NCBI RefSeq assembly: GCF_023522835.1
Contig: NZ_JALCZU010000003.1
Span: 62,001-126,000, forward strand
Origin: Oceanobacillus saliphilus
Lineage (GTDB): Bacteria > Bacillota > Bacilli > Bacillales > Amphibacillaceae
Direction: 5' to 3'
DNA length: 64,000 nucleotides
The translations under genes and the position numbers were made by a program. Each line of letters begins with the position of its first letter. The stretch's first letter is position 1. Below are positions 8,552 through 16,136 of the stretch, one piece after another. A model generated the notes under the pieces. That model was not told where the DNA came from. It saw nothing but the letters and a program-made list of their open reading frames with translations, and ran no database searches.

Positions 8552-8620
8552 TTAGATTAGCGAAAGAATTAATGAGATAACCACAATCGCTCCGATAATC
8601 ATTAAAATTGTACGTAACAT
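8552..8620 (-). CDS. Putative 22-aa single-span membrane peptide
   Basis: Short open frame encoding MLRTILMIIGAIVVISLI followed by LSLI, almost entirely hydrophobic with one Arg at the N-terminus, as in a single transmembrane helix with the N-terminus inside. A strong AGGAAGGG ribosome binding site at 8630-8637 is 9 bases before the ATG at 8620. An in-frame ATG at 8629 (25 aa) is too close to that site. It lies 85 bases after the AEC transporter stop and just before a strong terminator, so it is probably the last cistron of that transcript. No family recognised; translation is inferred, not shown. Confidence 0.55.
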   Translation of the reverse strand: MLRTILMIIGAIVVISLILSLI

Positions 8621-8705
8621 AATGTTCATCCCTTCCTGCTGAAATGTCTCACAATTGGTATATATATAAGTTACCCAAATTGCCAGACGCAGAAACATCG
8701 ATTGA

Positions 8706-9602
8706 TTATGAAATCAGATTCAGAAGGATAGTGAGTGTTACAATACTTATTAACGTAGATATAAATGTAATACTGGAAACAAGCTCCGGTTCTGTATCAA
8801 ACTCGATTGCATACATCGTAGTTGTAGCAGCAGTTGGCATGGCTGAAATAATAATAAGAACGGTAGCGATAAGTGGATCGACATCGAAAATAAATACAAA
8901 TAGAAAAGCAATTAGAGGTGCAACGACCATTTTTAGAGTGACCGCTGAAATGACTACCTGCCAATTGAGCTTTAATCCTGTTATCGAACCAAGCTGCATG
9001 CCTAGCATAATCATCATCACAGGAATTGCTGCTTCACCGACCATTGATAATGTCGAATGTACTGAATCTGGTACTCCAATTGAAAAAAACTGAAAAATAA
9101 ATGCCAAAATCGCAGCATATGTCGTCGGCATTTTCAGGACATTTTCCACTGCACGTCTCATTCCACTACTGCTTCGCGATGCATAATAAACCCCAAAAAA
9201 GTTGTTTTGCAATGCTTGAACGACCATAATAAAAATCGCATACGGCAGTGCGGCACTTCCGACACTGAAAAGGACAACAGGTAGCCCATAATTTCCTGAA
9301 TTCATAAATCCGGTTGCCAATATGGAGGCACTCTCTGTATTCGGGCTCCATTTTAACAATTTTGCCAGTATTTTATTCAATAAAACCATTATATAGAACA
9401 ATACAAACATGTAGATAAGGATCGTTAAAAATCCACTGTCAAACTGTGCATCATGTAACGTAACAAACACCAGTGCCGGAGATAATATATACAGACAAAC
9501 TGCCGATACTGATTTTACGTCCAGCAGTCTGATTCGCTGCAGAATGAATCCGGAAGCAAAAACCGCCATGATAGGTAGAATAACATTCAAAAATAAACTC
9601 AT
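8706..9602 (-). CDS. AEC family transporter (auxin efflux carrier-like)
   Basis: 298-aa integral membrane protein with about 8-10 hydrophobic segments and the bile/auxin carrier fold pattern, including GFMNSGNYGLPV in the middle and an IISAMPTAATTTMYA stretch near the C-terminus, as in YwkB/YfdV/MleP-like permeases. Such carriers export or exchange small organic acids such as malate. No metabolic gene is adjacent to define the substrate. Ribosome binding site GGAG lies 9 bases before the ATG. Confidence 0.85.
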   Translation of the reverse strand: MSLFLNVILPIMAVFASGFILQRIRLLDVKSVSAVCLYILSPALVFVTLHDAQFDSGFLTILIYMFVLFYIMVLLNKILAKLLKWSPNTESASILATGFMNSGNYGLPVVLFSVGSAALPYAIFIMVVQALQNNFFGVYYASRSSSGMRRAVENVLKMPTTYAAILAFIFQFFSIGVPDSVHSTLSMVGEAAIPVMMIMLGMQLGSITGLKLNWQVVISAVTLKMVVAPLIAFLFVFIFDVDPLIATVLIIISAMPTAATTTMYAIEFDTEPELVSSITFISTLISIVTLTILLNLIS

Positions 9603-9727
9603 CTCAACATCTCCAAACAGGTATACTATCTATTAGTTTACCATATTGATTCCATCGTTCGAAATTAATTTTTAGTTTAAGAGATTATCAAAACATGTAC
9701 GTCAATAGTTTTAACGAATAAAAAAAG

Positions 9728-9756
9728 TTGACAAATATAGGAAAGCATGAGATTAT
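9728..9756 (+). promoter_or_regulatory. Consensus SigA promoter for the structured RNA/cvfB leader
   Basis: Perfect -35 TTGACA (9728-9733), 17-bp spacer, and -10 GATTAT (9751-9756), predicting transcription from about 9763. The start is 400 bases ahead of cvfB, so the transcript would include the structured segment at about 9823-9965. Confidence 0.65.
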
Positions 9757-9762
9757 AGATAA

Positions 9763-10000
9763 GTTAATAAAGTAACAATAAGTGATCTGGCATTCTACAA
9801 TGTTTTTGAAGATGCTTATTCACACTGGCGCGACTAAGGGGTCGCAAGGACGTAAGAGCAGGATGGGCTTACGTTGCTTAAGTTAGAGAACTGTGAAAAG
9901 TTTAAGTGACCGGTTAGCGACACAGACTAAGCAAGTTGATCGGAACTGAAGCTGGACACCCAGTGGAACATGTACCGCGGTTAAGTGAAATTGATGAAAA
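9763..10000 (+). ncRNA. Candidate structured RNA upstream of cvfB (unclassified)
   Basis: Non-coding but GC-richer segment with nested complementary stretches: an outer closing stem CACTGG/CCAGTG (9823-9828 with 9960-9965); inside it GCGAC/GTCGC (9830-9834, 9841-9845); ACGTAAG/CTTACGT (9850-9856, 9868-9874); TGCTTA/TAAGCA (9875-9880, 9928-9933) enclosing CTGTG/CACAG (9891-9895, 9921-9925); and AGTT/AACT (9934-9937, 9944-9947). That is a multi-branched fold of about 145 nt behind a consensus promoter. It matches no riboswitch, 6S, RNase P, SRP or tmRNA consensus that I know. It could be a cis-acting leader of cvfB or an independent small RNA. The 3' end is uncertain: CCCGA/TCGGG at about 10013 lacks a T-run. 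Boundaries are estimates. Confidence 0.5.
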
Positions 10001-10162
10001 GAAAATTTCCCACCCGAAAAAATCGGGATTAAAAAATAATATCTTACGTGTTACTTTTAAAACAAAGGGGTACTCTTTTAGTAAGGGGTGCTCCTTTTCC
10101 AATTTACGGCTGATTTTAAATTAGTTAACTACATATAACTATGAAAGAAAGAAGGTTGAAAC

Positions 10163-11017
10163 ATGAATACACTTGCAACAGGAACAGTTGAGATAATGAC
10201 CGTTTCCCGCAAAATCGATACGGGCTATGTACTTGTAAAAGATGGTCATGAAGCATTGCTTCACCACAATGAAACCGAAAGTGAACTGGAAACTGAACAG
10301 CAGATTGAAGTCTTTCTATACAATGATAAGAAAGGAAATATTGCTGCAACAACTAAGCTTCCAACTATCCAGATGGATGTATATGACTGGGCTGAAGTCG
10401 TAGAGGTCGTTCCCCGATTGGGAGCATTCGTATCGATTGGCACTTCGAAGGATATGCTCGTCTCCAAAGACGATTTGCCGCTATTTGAAACCGTCTGGCC
10501 AAAGCAAGGGGATAAATTATTCGTAACCCTTGGCAGAGACCAAAAAGGAAAGTTGCTAGCAATACCGGCAACAGAAGGTATTGTTGCAAGAGAAGTTGAC
10601 GCAGCTCCGGAAGAGTTACTTAACAAAAAGGTGAGTGGAACGGTTTATCTTACCGATAAGGAAGGATCTGCAATCATTACAACGGATAATCATAGAGGAT
10701 TCATTCACCATTCCGAGCGAAAATCGGAACCGAGAATCGGAGAATTTGTTGAAGGCAGAGTTATTGACGTAAAAGATGATGGATCCATTAACGTTTCGCT
10801 TCGTCCATTGAAACAAGATAGTATCGATTTAGATGCCGAAGCAATCCTGCACCATCTAGAAGTAAATGGTGGCGTAATCCCATTCAGTGATAAAAGCGAT
10901 CCTGAAGATATCCGCGGCACTTTCCAAATGAGCAAAGCTGCCTTCAAACGCGCATTGGGTAGACTTTTAAAAGAAGGTAAAATTGAACAACGTGATGGAA
11001 ATACGTATTCAAAATAG
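10163..11017 (+). CDS. cvfB: CvfB family S1-domain RNA-binding protein
   Basis: 284-aa protein of the CvfB/YitL family: N-terminal S1-like OB folds (residues about 1-210), including an S1 motif around GFIHHSERKSEPRIGEFVEGRV, and a C-terminal winged helix (about 225-284; SDPEDIRGTFQMSKAAFKRA). CvfB proteins bind RNA; the Staphylococcus aureus homologue affects virulence-gene expression and the fold is known structurally. Ribosome binding site AGAAGG precedes the ATG. The unusually long leader of about 400 nt, with a predicted structured RNA, suggests post-transcriptional control, possibly autoregulation (inference). It ends at a strong bidirectional terminator. Confidence 0.9.
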   Translation: MNTLATGTVEIMTVSRKIDTGYVLVKDGHEALLHHNETESELETEQQIEVFLYNDKKGNIAATTKLPTIQMDVYDWAEVVEVVPRLGAFVSIGTSKDMLVSKDDLPLFETVWPKQGDKLFVTLGRDQKGKLLAIPATEGIVAREVDAAPEELLNKKVSGTVYLTDKEGSAIITTDNHRGFIHHSERKSEPRIGEFVEGRVIDVKDDGSINVSLRPLKQDSIDLDAEAILHHLEVNGGVIPFSDKSDPEDIRGTFQMSKAAFKRALGRLLKEGKIEQRDGNTYSK

Positions 11018-11055
11018 CAACCATACTGTGCCTGCTTAAGGGACTTTCAAGCAAC

Positions 11056-11096
11056 AAAAAACTGCAGAAGCTGTTATCCAGCTTCTGCAGTTTTTT
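11056..11096. terminator. Bidirectional terminator between cvfB and the small membrane protein gene
   Basis: Perfect 18-bp stem: A6 followed by CTGCAGAAGCTG (11056-11073), loop TTATC, and the full complement ending in T6 (11079-11096). It serves both convergent genes. Confidence 0.92.
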
Positions 11097-11097
11097 G

Positions 11098-11382
11098 TTA
11101 AGCATTTACGTTTCTGTAAGCATCCAAAATGGAAGTAATAACAAATCCGATTGCCGCTGCGAACAAGGCTGCGATTCCCCAACCGCCAAATCCTGCTCCA
11201 AGCAAATCCACTTTTGGAGCGATGGAAGCAACTCCCAATAACAATAATCCAACAATTACTAAAAAGATGTTTGGATAGTATGGAGAATAGGATTCTTTCG
11301 TAGACATTTTAACAAGAATAATATTCGCAACAACGATTATTGCTGTCAAAATTGCCCCAATTGTAATAACTGCCTGTATCAT
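11098..11382 (-). CDS. Small three-helix membrane protein, YesK-like
   Basis: 94-aa protein with three hydrophobic segments (about residues 5-25, 40-58 and 65-85) and a Gly/Trp-rich turn GAGFGGWG. It resembles the YesK-type small membrane proteins of Bacillus, but the match is from memory and loose. The frame could open at a GTG at 11391, but the GGGG ribosome binding site is only correctly spaced (8 bases) for the ATG at 11382. Function unknown. Confidence 0.7.
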   Translation of the reverse strand: MIQAVITIGAILTAIIVVANIILVKMSTKESYSPYYPNIFLVIVGLLLLGVASIAPKVDLLGAGFGGWGIAALFAAAIGFVITSILDAYRNVNA

Positions 11383-11515
11383 TTCTTTCACCCCAATTAA
11401 GTTAAATTACACTACTTATAGTCTACAATTGAAAAGTTTCAAAGTCAATCGAATTATCACTTTTCAACGTATTGTTACGACGTTGGACAAAAGTCCCCTG
11501 GAACTGACAAAACAG

Positions 11516-11707
11516 TTACTTTCCAGCGATTCTGCCAACTTGTCCATCCTCAAGTCTAACTTTTATTCCATGTGGATGGAATTCAGATTTGGTTAGTAAG
11601 TCTTTTACTATTCCTTCCGTTGTCTTACCGGTTCGCTGATCTTTTTTCAGTACGATTTCAACTTGCAGTCCTGGATGAATATTTTTTCGGTATCTTCCGT
11701 CGATCAT
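11516..11707 (-). CDS. ywbE: YwbE family protein
   Basis: 63-aa basic protein matching the YwbE family: G-x-x-V-x-I-x-x-K core (HPGLQVEIVLKKDQ), TGKTTEGIVKDLLT, and a C-terminal HPHGIKVRL...GQVGRI. It reads like a KOW/SH3-like small beta barrel, which in other proteins binds nucleic acid, but function is not established. Start ATG at 11707 with TAGGAG 10 bases upstream; monocistronic. Confidence 0.88.
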   Translation of the reverse strand: MIDGRYRKNIHPGLQVEIVLKKDQRTGKTTEGIVKDLLTKSEFHPHGIKVRLEDGQVGRIAGK

Positions 11708-11849
11708 TATTTTCTGGCTCCTATCATTTTATGGATTACTACTATCATAACAGGTAGCACTCAATTATTGTATCGTTTACAAGCCTGTTTAATCATTATT
11801 TACGGAGATAATATCCAGCACGATTGATTAAGATGGATTCAAAATAAGC

Positions 11850-11950
11850 AGCGCTTGATTCTTGGTTACGAGTGCTTAATTCGAGTGGAAAGCGCTCTCC
11901 TTGGGAGCGAGTAGTTAATTCAATTGGCGAGCGCTCAGGTCTTGGCTAGC
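11850..11950. repeat. Degenerate tandem repeat of about 20 bp, five units
   Basis: Units at 11850, 11870, 11891, 11909 and 11929, each 18-22 bp, start with (G)AGCGCT or GAGTxxTTAATTC and end in TTGGYTAC-like tails; odd and even units resemble each other most. A possible weaker sixth unit lies just before. It fills most of the 310-bp gap ahead of the oligoendopeptidase gene and has no coding potential. Confidence 0.5.
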
Positions 11951-12069
11951 TTGAGGCCCTAGCTAAAACTAGAGCATACCGGAACCACATAGCACTTATT
12001 TTTGGAATAAACCCTTGGTAAGTCGAATTAATGATAGTATGATATAAATATTGAGGGGGAATCAGAATA

Positions 12070-13764
12070 ATGAAATTTCAAGATTATCCATACGAAAGAC
12101 CTGTACTTCAAGAGGAACAAACTAAATTCAAGCAACTTTTAAACACGTTTACGGAAGCGGATTCATTAAACGAGGCCACAGATGCAATAAAAGCGATTAA
12201 TACTTTCCGCAACAGACTGTCGACGCTTTTTAATCTCGTTTATATTCGCGCATCTATTGATACAAGAGATGAATATTATCAGGCGGAAAGGGATTATTTC
12301 GATGAAATTGAGCCCGAAATAAAAGCGATGAACACAGAATTTTATAAGGAACTAATCAAATCACCTTACCGTGTGGAACTGGAAGTACAATTTGGTTCCC
12401 AATTATTTCAAATTGCGGACTTTGAAATCAAATCATTTTCACCAGAAATTATTCATTTGCTGCAGAAGGAAAACAAGCTCTCTTCCGAATATTCCAAACT
12501 AGTTGCTTCTGCAGAAGTTGAGTTCCAGGGTAAAACCTATACACTTGCACAGCTTGCACCGTTCGCTCAAAGTGAAGAAAGAAATATCCGGAAGCAGGCT
12601 GTAACAGCTAGCGCAGGTTTTTTTGCAAGTCATACGGACAAGTTTGACTCCATTTATGACCAACTCGTTAAAACGCGTCATGAAATTGCGGTAAAACTCG
12701 GTTATAATAACTTTGTTGAAGTCGGTTACCTACGTATGCTGCGGATCGATTATAATTCAGAAATGGTTAAAGTATTCCGCAAACAGGTCCGGGAATCTAT
12801 TGTCCCACTAGCAACAAAGCTTTATGAAAAACAGGCAGCTCGTATCGGTGTAGATTCACTAAAATTTTACGATGAGAACTTTAAATTCAAAAGTGGAAAT
12901 GCGAAGCCTAAAGGGTCACCAGAATGGATTATAGAAAACGGGAAGAAAATGTATCAGGAACTATCTGAGGAAACAAACGAATTTTTCCAATTCATGCTTG
13001 ATAGAAACCTATTAGATCTGGAAGCTAAAAAAGGCAAGGAAGCTGGTGGCTATTGCACGTTTATAGAGGACTATGAAGCACCATTCATTTTCGCTAACTT
13101 TAATGGGACTTCAGGTGACGTCGATGTGCTGACACATGAGGCAGGCCATGCGTTTCAAGCATATTCCAGTCGTAACATCGGTGTTCCGGAATATATATTC
13201 CCTACTAGTGAATCAGCAGAAATTCATTCCATGAGTATGGAGTTTTTCACATGGCCATGGATGGAACTTTTCTTCCAAGAAGACGCTGATAAATATAAAT
13301 ACTCCCATTTGGCGGATGCCCTGCAGTTTCTGCCTTATGGCGTTGCAGTCGATGAATTTCAGCATCTTATTTACGAGAATCCGGAATGGACGCCTGCACA
13401 GCGGAAGGAAGCCTGGAAGAAGCTTGAAGAAATCTATTTGCCGCATCGGGATTATGACGGCAATGCGTATTTGGATTCCGGGGCTTACTGGCAGCGCCAA
13501 GGACATATTTATGAAGTTCCTTTCTATTATATTGATTATACGCTTGCCCAAATTTGTGCCTTCCAATTTTGGAAAAAATCCCTTGAAGATTATAAACATG
13601 CATGGGAAGATTATTTAAACCTATGTAAACTCGGAGGCTCAAAACCATTCCTTGGATTAGTAGAAGCTGCCAATCTTCGTTCACCTTTTGAAGAAGGCTC
13701 GGTTGAAACAGTCGTCGAGACAATCGAATCCTGGCTGGAATCAGTGGATGATGCAGCTCTATAA
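12070..13764 (+). CDS. M3 family oligoendopeptidase
   Basis: 564-aa zinc metallopeptidase related to PepF/oligoendopeptidase F, which degrades short peptides in the cytoplasm. The zinc site HEAGH is at residues 356-360 and the third ligand Glu lies in ESAEIHSMSMEF at about 384. The helical N-terminal half (1-200) and the substrate-binding C-terminal block with YWQRQGHIYEVPFYYIDY are typical of M3B enzymes of about 550-600 aa. The ribosome binding site GAGGGGG is 11 bases before the ATG. Single gene with its own terminator. No signal peptide. Confidence 0.92.
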   Translation: MKFQDYPYERPVLQEEQTKFKQLLNTFTEADSLNEATDAIKAINTFRNRLSTLFNLVYIRASIDTRDEYYQAERDYFDEIEPEIKAMNTEFYKELIKSPYRVELEVQFGSQLFQIADFEIKSFSPEIIHLLQKENKLSSEYSKLVASAEVEFQGKTYTLAQLAPFAQSEERNIRKQAVTASAGFFASHTDKFDSIYDQLVKTRHEIAVKLGYNNFVEVGYLRMLRIDYNSEMVKVFRKQVRESIVPLATKLYEKQAARIGVDSLKFYDENFKFKSGNAKPKGSPEWIIENGKKMYQELSEETNEFFQFMLDRNLLDLEAKKGKEAGGYCTFIEDYEAPFIFANFNGTSGDVDVLTHEAGHAFQAYSSRNIGVPEYIFPTSESAEIHSMSMEFFTWPWMELFFQEDADKYKYSHLADALQFLPYGVAVDEFQHLIYENPEWTPAQRKEAWKKLEEIYLPHRDYDGNAYLDSGAYWQRQGHIYEVPFYYIDYTLAQICAFQFWKKSLEDYKHAWEDYLNLCKLGGSKPFLGLVEAANLRSPFEEGSVETVVETIESWLESVDDAAL

Positions 13765-13776
13765 TATAAAGTAATA

Positions 13777-13811
13777 AATGAGGAGCACTCCAACTTTGGG
13801 TGCTCCTCATT
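13777..13811. terminator. Terminator after oligoendopeptidase gene
   Basis: 12-bp stem AATGAGGAGCAC/GTGCTCCTCATT with an 11-base loop, followed by TATT on the plus strand. Confidence 0.75.
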
Positions 13812-13948
13812 TATTCCGACACAGCACCAGCAATCCAGACCATACTCGAAAAGGGGCAGTCGAAAGCAATCTTAATACTGAATTAATACAATCTCAGTAC
13901 CTTTTATGCTAGAATGAGGTTAAAATCGCTGACATAAAGGAGATCAAC

Positions 13949-14734
13949 ATGACGTTTAAAGCACTTTTTTTGGATATAGACGGTACGATACTAAAACCGG
14001 ATCATACATATACCGAAACAACGAAGACAGCCATCCAGCAAGTTAAAGAGAATGGGATGGAAGTTTTTATCGCCACGGGCAGACCTCTTATTGAAGTAAA
14101 GGACCTTGCCCGGGAATTAAATGTCGATTCATTTATTGGTTACAATGGCGCCTATGCTGTCTATCAGGAACAAACGATTATCAATGAGCCAATCGACGAA
14201 TTACTTATCCGGAAATTTCTGGACATAGCGAAAGACAACAATCATGAAATGGTCCTTTACACGAAAGACAGAAACTACTATACATCACTTGACCATCCAT
14301 ATGTAAAGCAATTTAACGATCTATTTCAACTAAAGCAAAACGCATTGTTCACATATGATGTTGCCGATGAGATTATCGGAGCGACTGCCATGAACATCGG
14401 ACCTTCAGAAGCCTCCTTCTATGAGATTGAAGCTAATATCCGTATGTCACAAGTGAACATTGAAGGGGCAACAATGGCGTATGATATTATTCGTAAAAAT
14501 GTGAATAAAGGAGAAGCCATCACGAGGATCCTTGATCGATTGAATATACCGAAAGAACAGGCGATTGCATTTGGGGACGGAATGAATGATAAAGAAATGC
14601 TGCAGGCAGTCGGAGAAGGTTTCGCAATGGAAAATGCCCATCCAGATCTTTTCCGTTATGCAAAACATCGAACAACCTCCGTATCTGATTCCGGTATATT
14701 CAATGGTTTGAAAGAGCTCGGACTAGTAAAATAA
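13949..14734 (+). CDS. Cof-type HAD-IIB family phosphatase
   Basis: 261-aa haloacid dehalogenase-superfamily hydrolase of the Cof/YkrA group, acting on sugar phosphates or similar small phosphorylated metabolites. Motif I is LFLDIDGTI with nucleophile Asp 9 and acid/base Asp 11; motif II is IATGRP; motif IV is AFGDGMNDKEML. The C2-type cap lies between about residues 85 and 185. Lys of motif III is in the KGEAITRIL region (about 190). Ribosome binding site AAAGGAG. Monocistronic; substrate unknown. Confidence 0.9.
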   Translation: MTFKALFLDIDGTILKPDHTYTETTKTAIQQVKENGMEVFIATGRPLIEVKDLARELNVDSFIGYNGAYAVYQEQTIINEPIDELLIRKFLDIAKDNNHEMVLYTKDRNYYTSLDHPYVKQFNDLFQLKQNALFTYDVADEIIGATAMNIGPSEASFYEIEANIRMSQVNIEGATMAYDIIRKNVNKGEAITRILDRLNIPKEQAIAFGDGMNDKEMLQAVGEGFAMENAHPDLFRYAKHRTTSVSDSGIFNGLKELGLVK

Positions 14735-14894
14735 ATTGTTGAGGTGCAGAGATTGCACCACTTTAGTTCATGAACGGAGTAATTTCAAGGTTCACGAAAA
14801 AACACGTAAATCTGCTTTAATATGAGTTAAATTCACTGAATCCCGTGTTATCAACCTTTGAGTGACAGACTTAGTTTATTATCTCCTACCTGCT

Positions 14895-14935
14895 AAAAAA
14901 GCAAAGCCTCCATTGGTACAAGGCTTTGCTTTTTT
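14895..14935. terminator. Bidirectional terminator between the HAD and chromate transporter genes
   Basis: Stem A6-GCAAAGCCT / AGGCTTTGC-T6 with a 10-11 base loop between convergent genes; T-run on both strands. Confidence 0.88.
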
Positions 14936-14995
14936 GTTTACTCACTCCTTTATGCTCGTCTTTGTAAATGCTCTAAATATCCGTTAGTAATGTTC

Positions 14996-15523
14996 CTACA
15001 GAAAGAACCCACCGTACAAAAGCGCACCTGCAATGACAAAGGCAGGATGGACATTTAATCTTTCAATTAGAAAATAACTGAGTACCACAATAATTGCTGT
15101 TGGAACAAACCCAATCCCAATATAGGATTCACTCAAAAAGTTCCATGCCATCACACCAAGCAAGATGGCAATAACTGGTTGAACGAAAAGCGTCAGTCGT
15201 TTTACCTTCGGGGACTGCTTATATTTTAATAGAATGCCGCCAAGAAGAATCATCAATAGTAAGGAAGGGGCAACATTTGCAAATACACTAACAATTGACC
15301 CTAGCACCCCGCCAACTTCATAGCCGATATAGCCGGCCATTTTTGTAGCGATTGGTCCTGGAAGTGAATTTCCGAGAGCAAGTACTTCACCAAATTCCTG
15401 TACGGTCATCCATTCATATCTTTTTACAACTTCATTTTCAACAAGCGGGATGGATGCAGGTCCACCCCCATACCCGAGAATACCAGGTATAAAGAATGCT
15501 AGAAAGAGTTGAACATATATCAT
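14996..15523 (-). CDS. Chromate transporter, half-size subunit
   Basis: 175-aa single-domain CHR family membrane protein with five to six hydrophobic segments. It carries the family signatures GYGGGPASIPL near the N-terminus and LGNSLPGPIATKMAGYIGY in the middle. Its start overlaps the stop of the preceding CHR gene by ATGA, so the two halves are translationally coupled and probably form a heterodimer equivalent to full-length ChrA, as with YwrA/YwrB in Bacillus subtilis. Predicted to export chromate or exchange sulfate-like oxyanions. Confidence 0.9.
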   Translation of the reverse strand: MIYVQLFLAFFIPGILGYGGGPASIPLVENEVVKRYEWMTVQEFGEVLALGNSLPGPIATKMAGYIGYEVGGVLGSIVSVFANVAPSLLLMILLGGILLKYKQSPKVKRLTLFVQPVIAILLGVMAWNFLSESYIGIGFVPTAIIVVLSYFLIERLNVHPAFVIAGALLYGGFFL

Positions 15524-16098
15524 GACTTGTCACCTTCTTTACGACCAACATCTTCGTTACTATTCTTTACCGGAAGTGATAGAGCTAGTATCAGTAACAC
15601 AGCAATTACAATTCCGGGGTGAATGTTCAGCATTTGCAGCAATATAAAAACAATGATAATCATCAAAAGTGCTTTTCCCCAGCCGAAGCCTTTTCCTGCT
15701 TTTTTGGCAAATTGCCACGTAAGAACAGCCATCATCATTCCCACTACCGGAACTACAGCTGCTGTCATTCCTTGTACCCAGTCAAAATCACGAATACCGG
15801 AAAGCGAAGTCAGCAAAATAATCATCAATAGGATGGTAGGAATAACGGAAGCGATTAAGGCATTCATCATCCCAATCACCCCTGAAACCCGATACCCTAT
15901 GTACCCAGCCAATTTCGTTGCTATTGGCCCAGGCAATGTATTCCCAATCGCAAGGATATCACCAAATTCCTCGTTATCCATCCATTTATATTTTTCTACT
16001 ACTTCTTTTTGAATAAGTGGGATGGATGCAGGTCCACCACCGAACCCGAGCATACCAACCCGAAAAAAAGCGATAAATATATTCCATTGAGTTTTCAT
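15520..16098 (-). CDS. Chromate transporter, half-size subunit
   Basis: 192-aa CHR-domain membrane protein, partner of the adjacent 175-aa subunit. Signatures GFGGGPASIPLIQKE and IGNTLPGPIATKLAGYIGY are visible, followed by several hydrophobic helices and a charged C-terminal tail (KNSNEDVGRKEGDKS). AAAGG ribosome binding site 10 bases upstream. It follows the gamma-glutamyltransferase gene by 38 bases, so all three are likely co-transcribed. Confidence 0.9.
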   Translation of the reverse strand: MKTQWNIFIAFFRVGMLGFGGGPASIPLIQKEVVEKYKWMDNEEFGDILAIGNTLPGPIATKLAGYIGYRVSGVIGMMNALIASVIPTILLMIILLTSLSGIRDFDWVQGMTAAVVPVVGMMMAVLTWQFAKKAGKGFGWGKALLMIIIVFILLQMLNIHPGIVIAVLLILALSLPVKNSNEDVGRKEGDKS

Positions 16099-16136
16099 TC
16101 GTCACAAACCTTTTTAAGTTATTCTGTCAGCTGTCC

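Noticed and set aside
8644-9093. 149-codon plus-strand frame antisense to the AEC transporter
   Set aside because: Serine/threonine/isoleucine-rich mirror of hydrophobic codons; no start signal.
10013-10028. CCCGA/TCGGG hairpin as terminator of the structured RNA
   Set aside because: Followed by an A-rich, not T-rich, tract on the plus strand, so not a convincing intrinsic terminator.
10060-10102. Direct repeat GGGGTACTCTTTT/GGGGTGCTCCTTTT upstream of cvfB
   Set aside because: Only two imperfect copies; could be chance or part of the leader fold, not enough to call an operator.
9936-10124. 62-codon open frame inside the cvfB leader (and one antiparallel to it)
   Set aside because: No ribosome binding site and odd composition; the DNA is better explained as a structured RNA leader.
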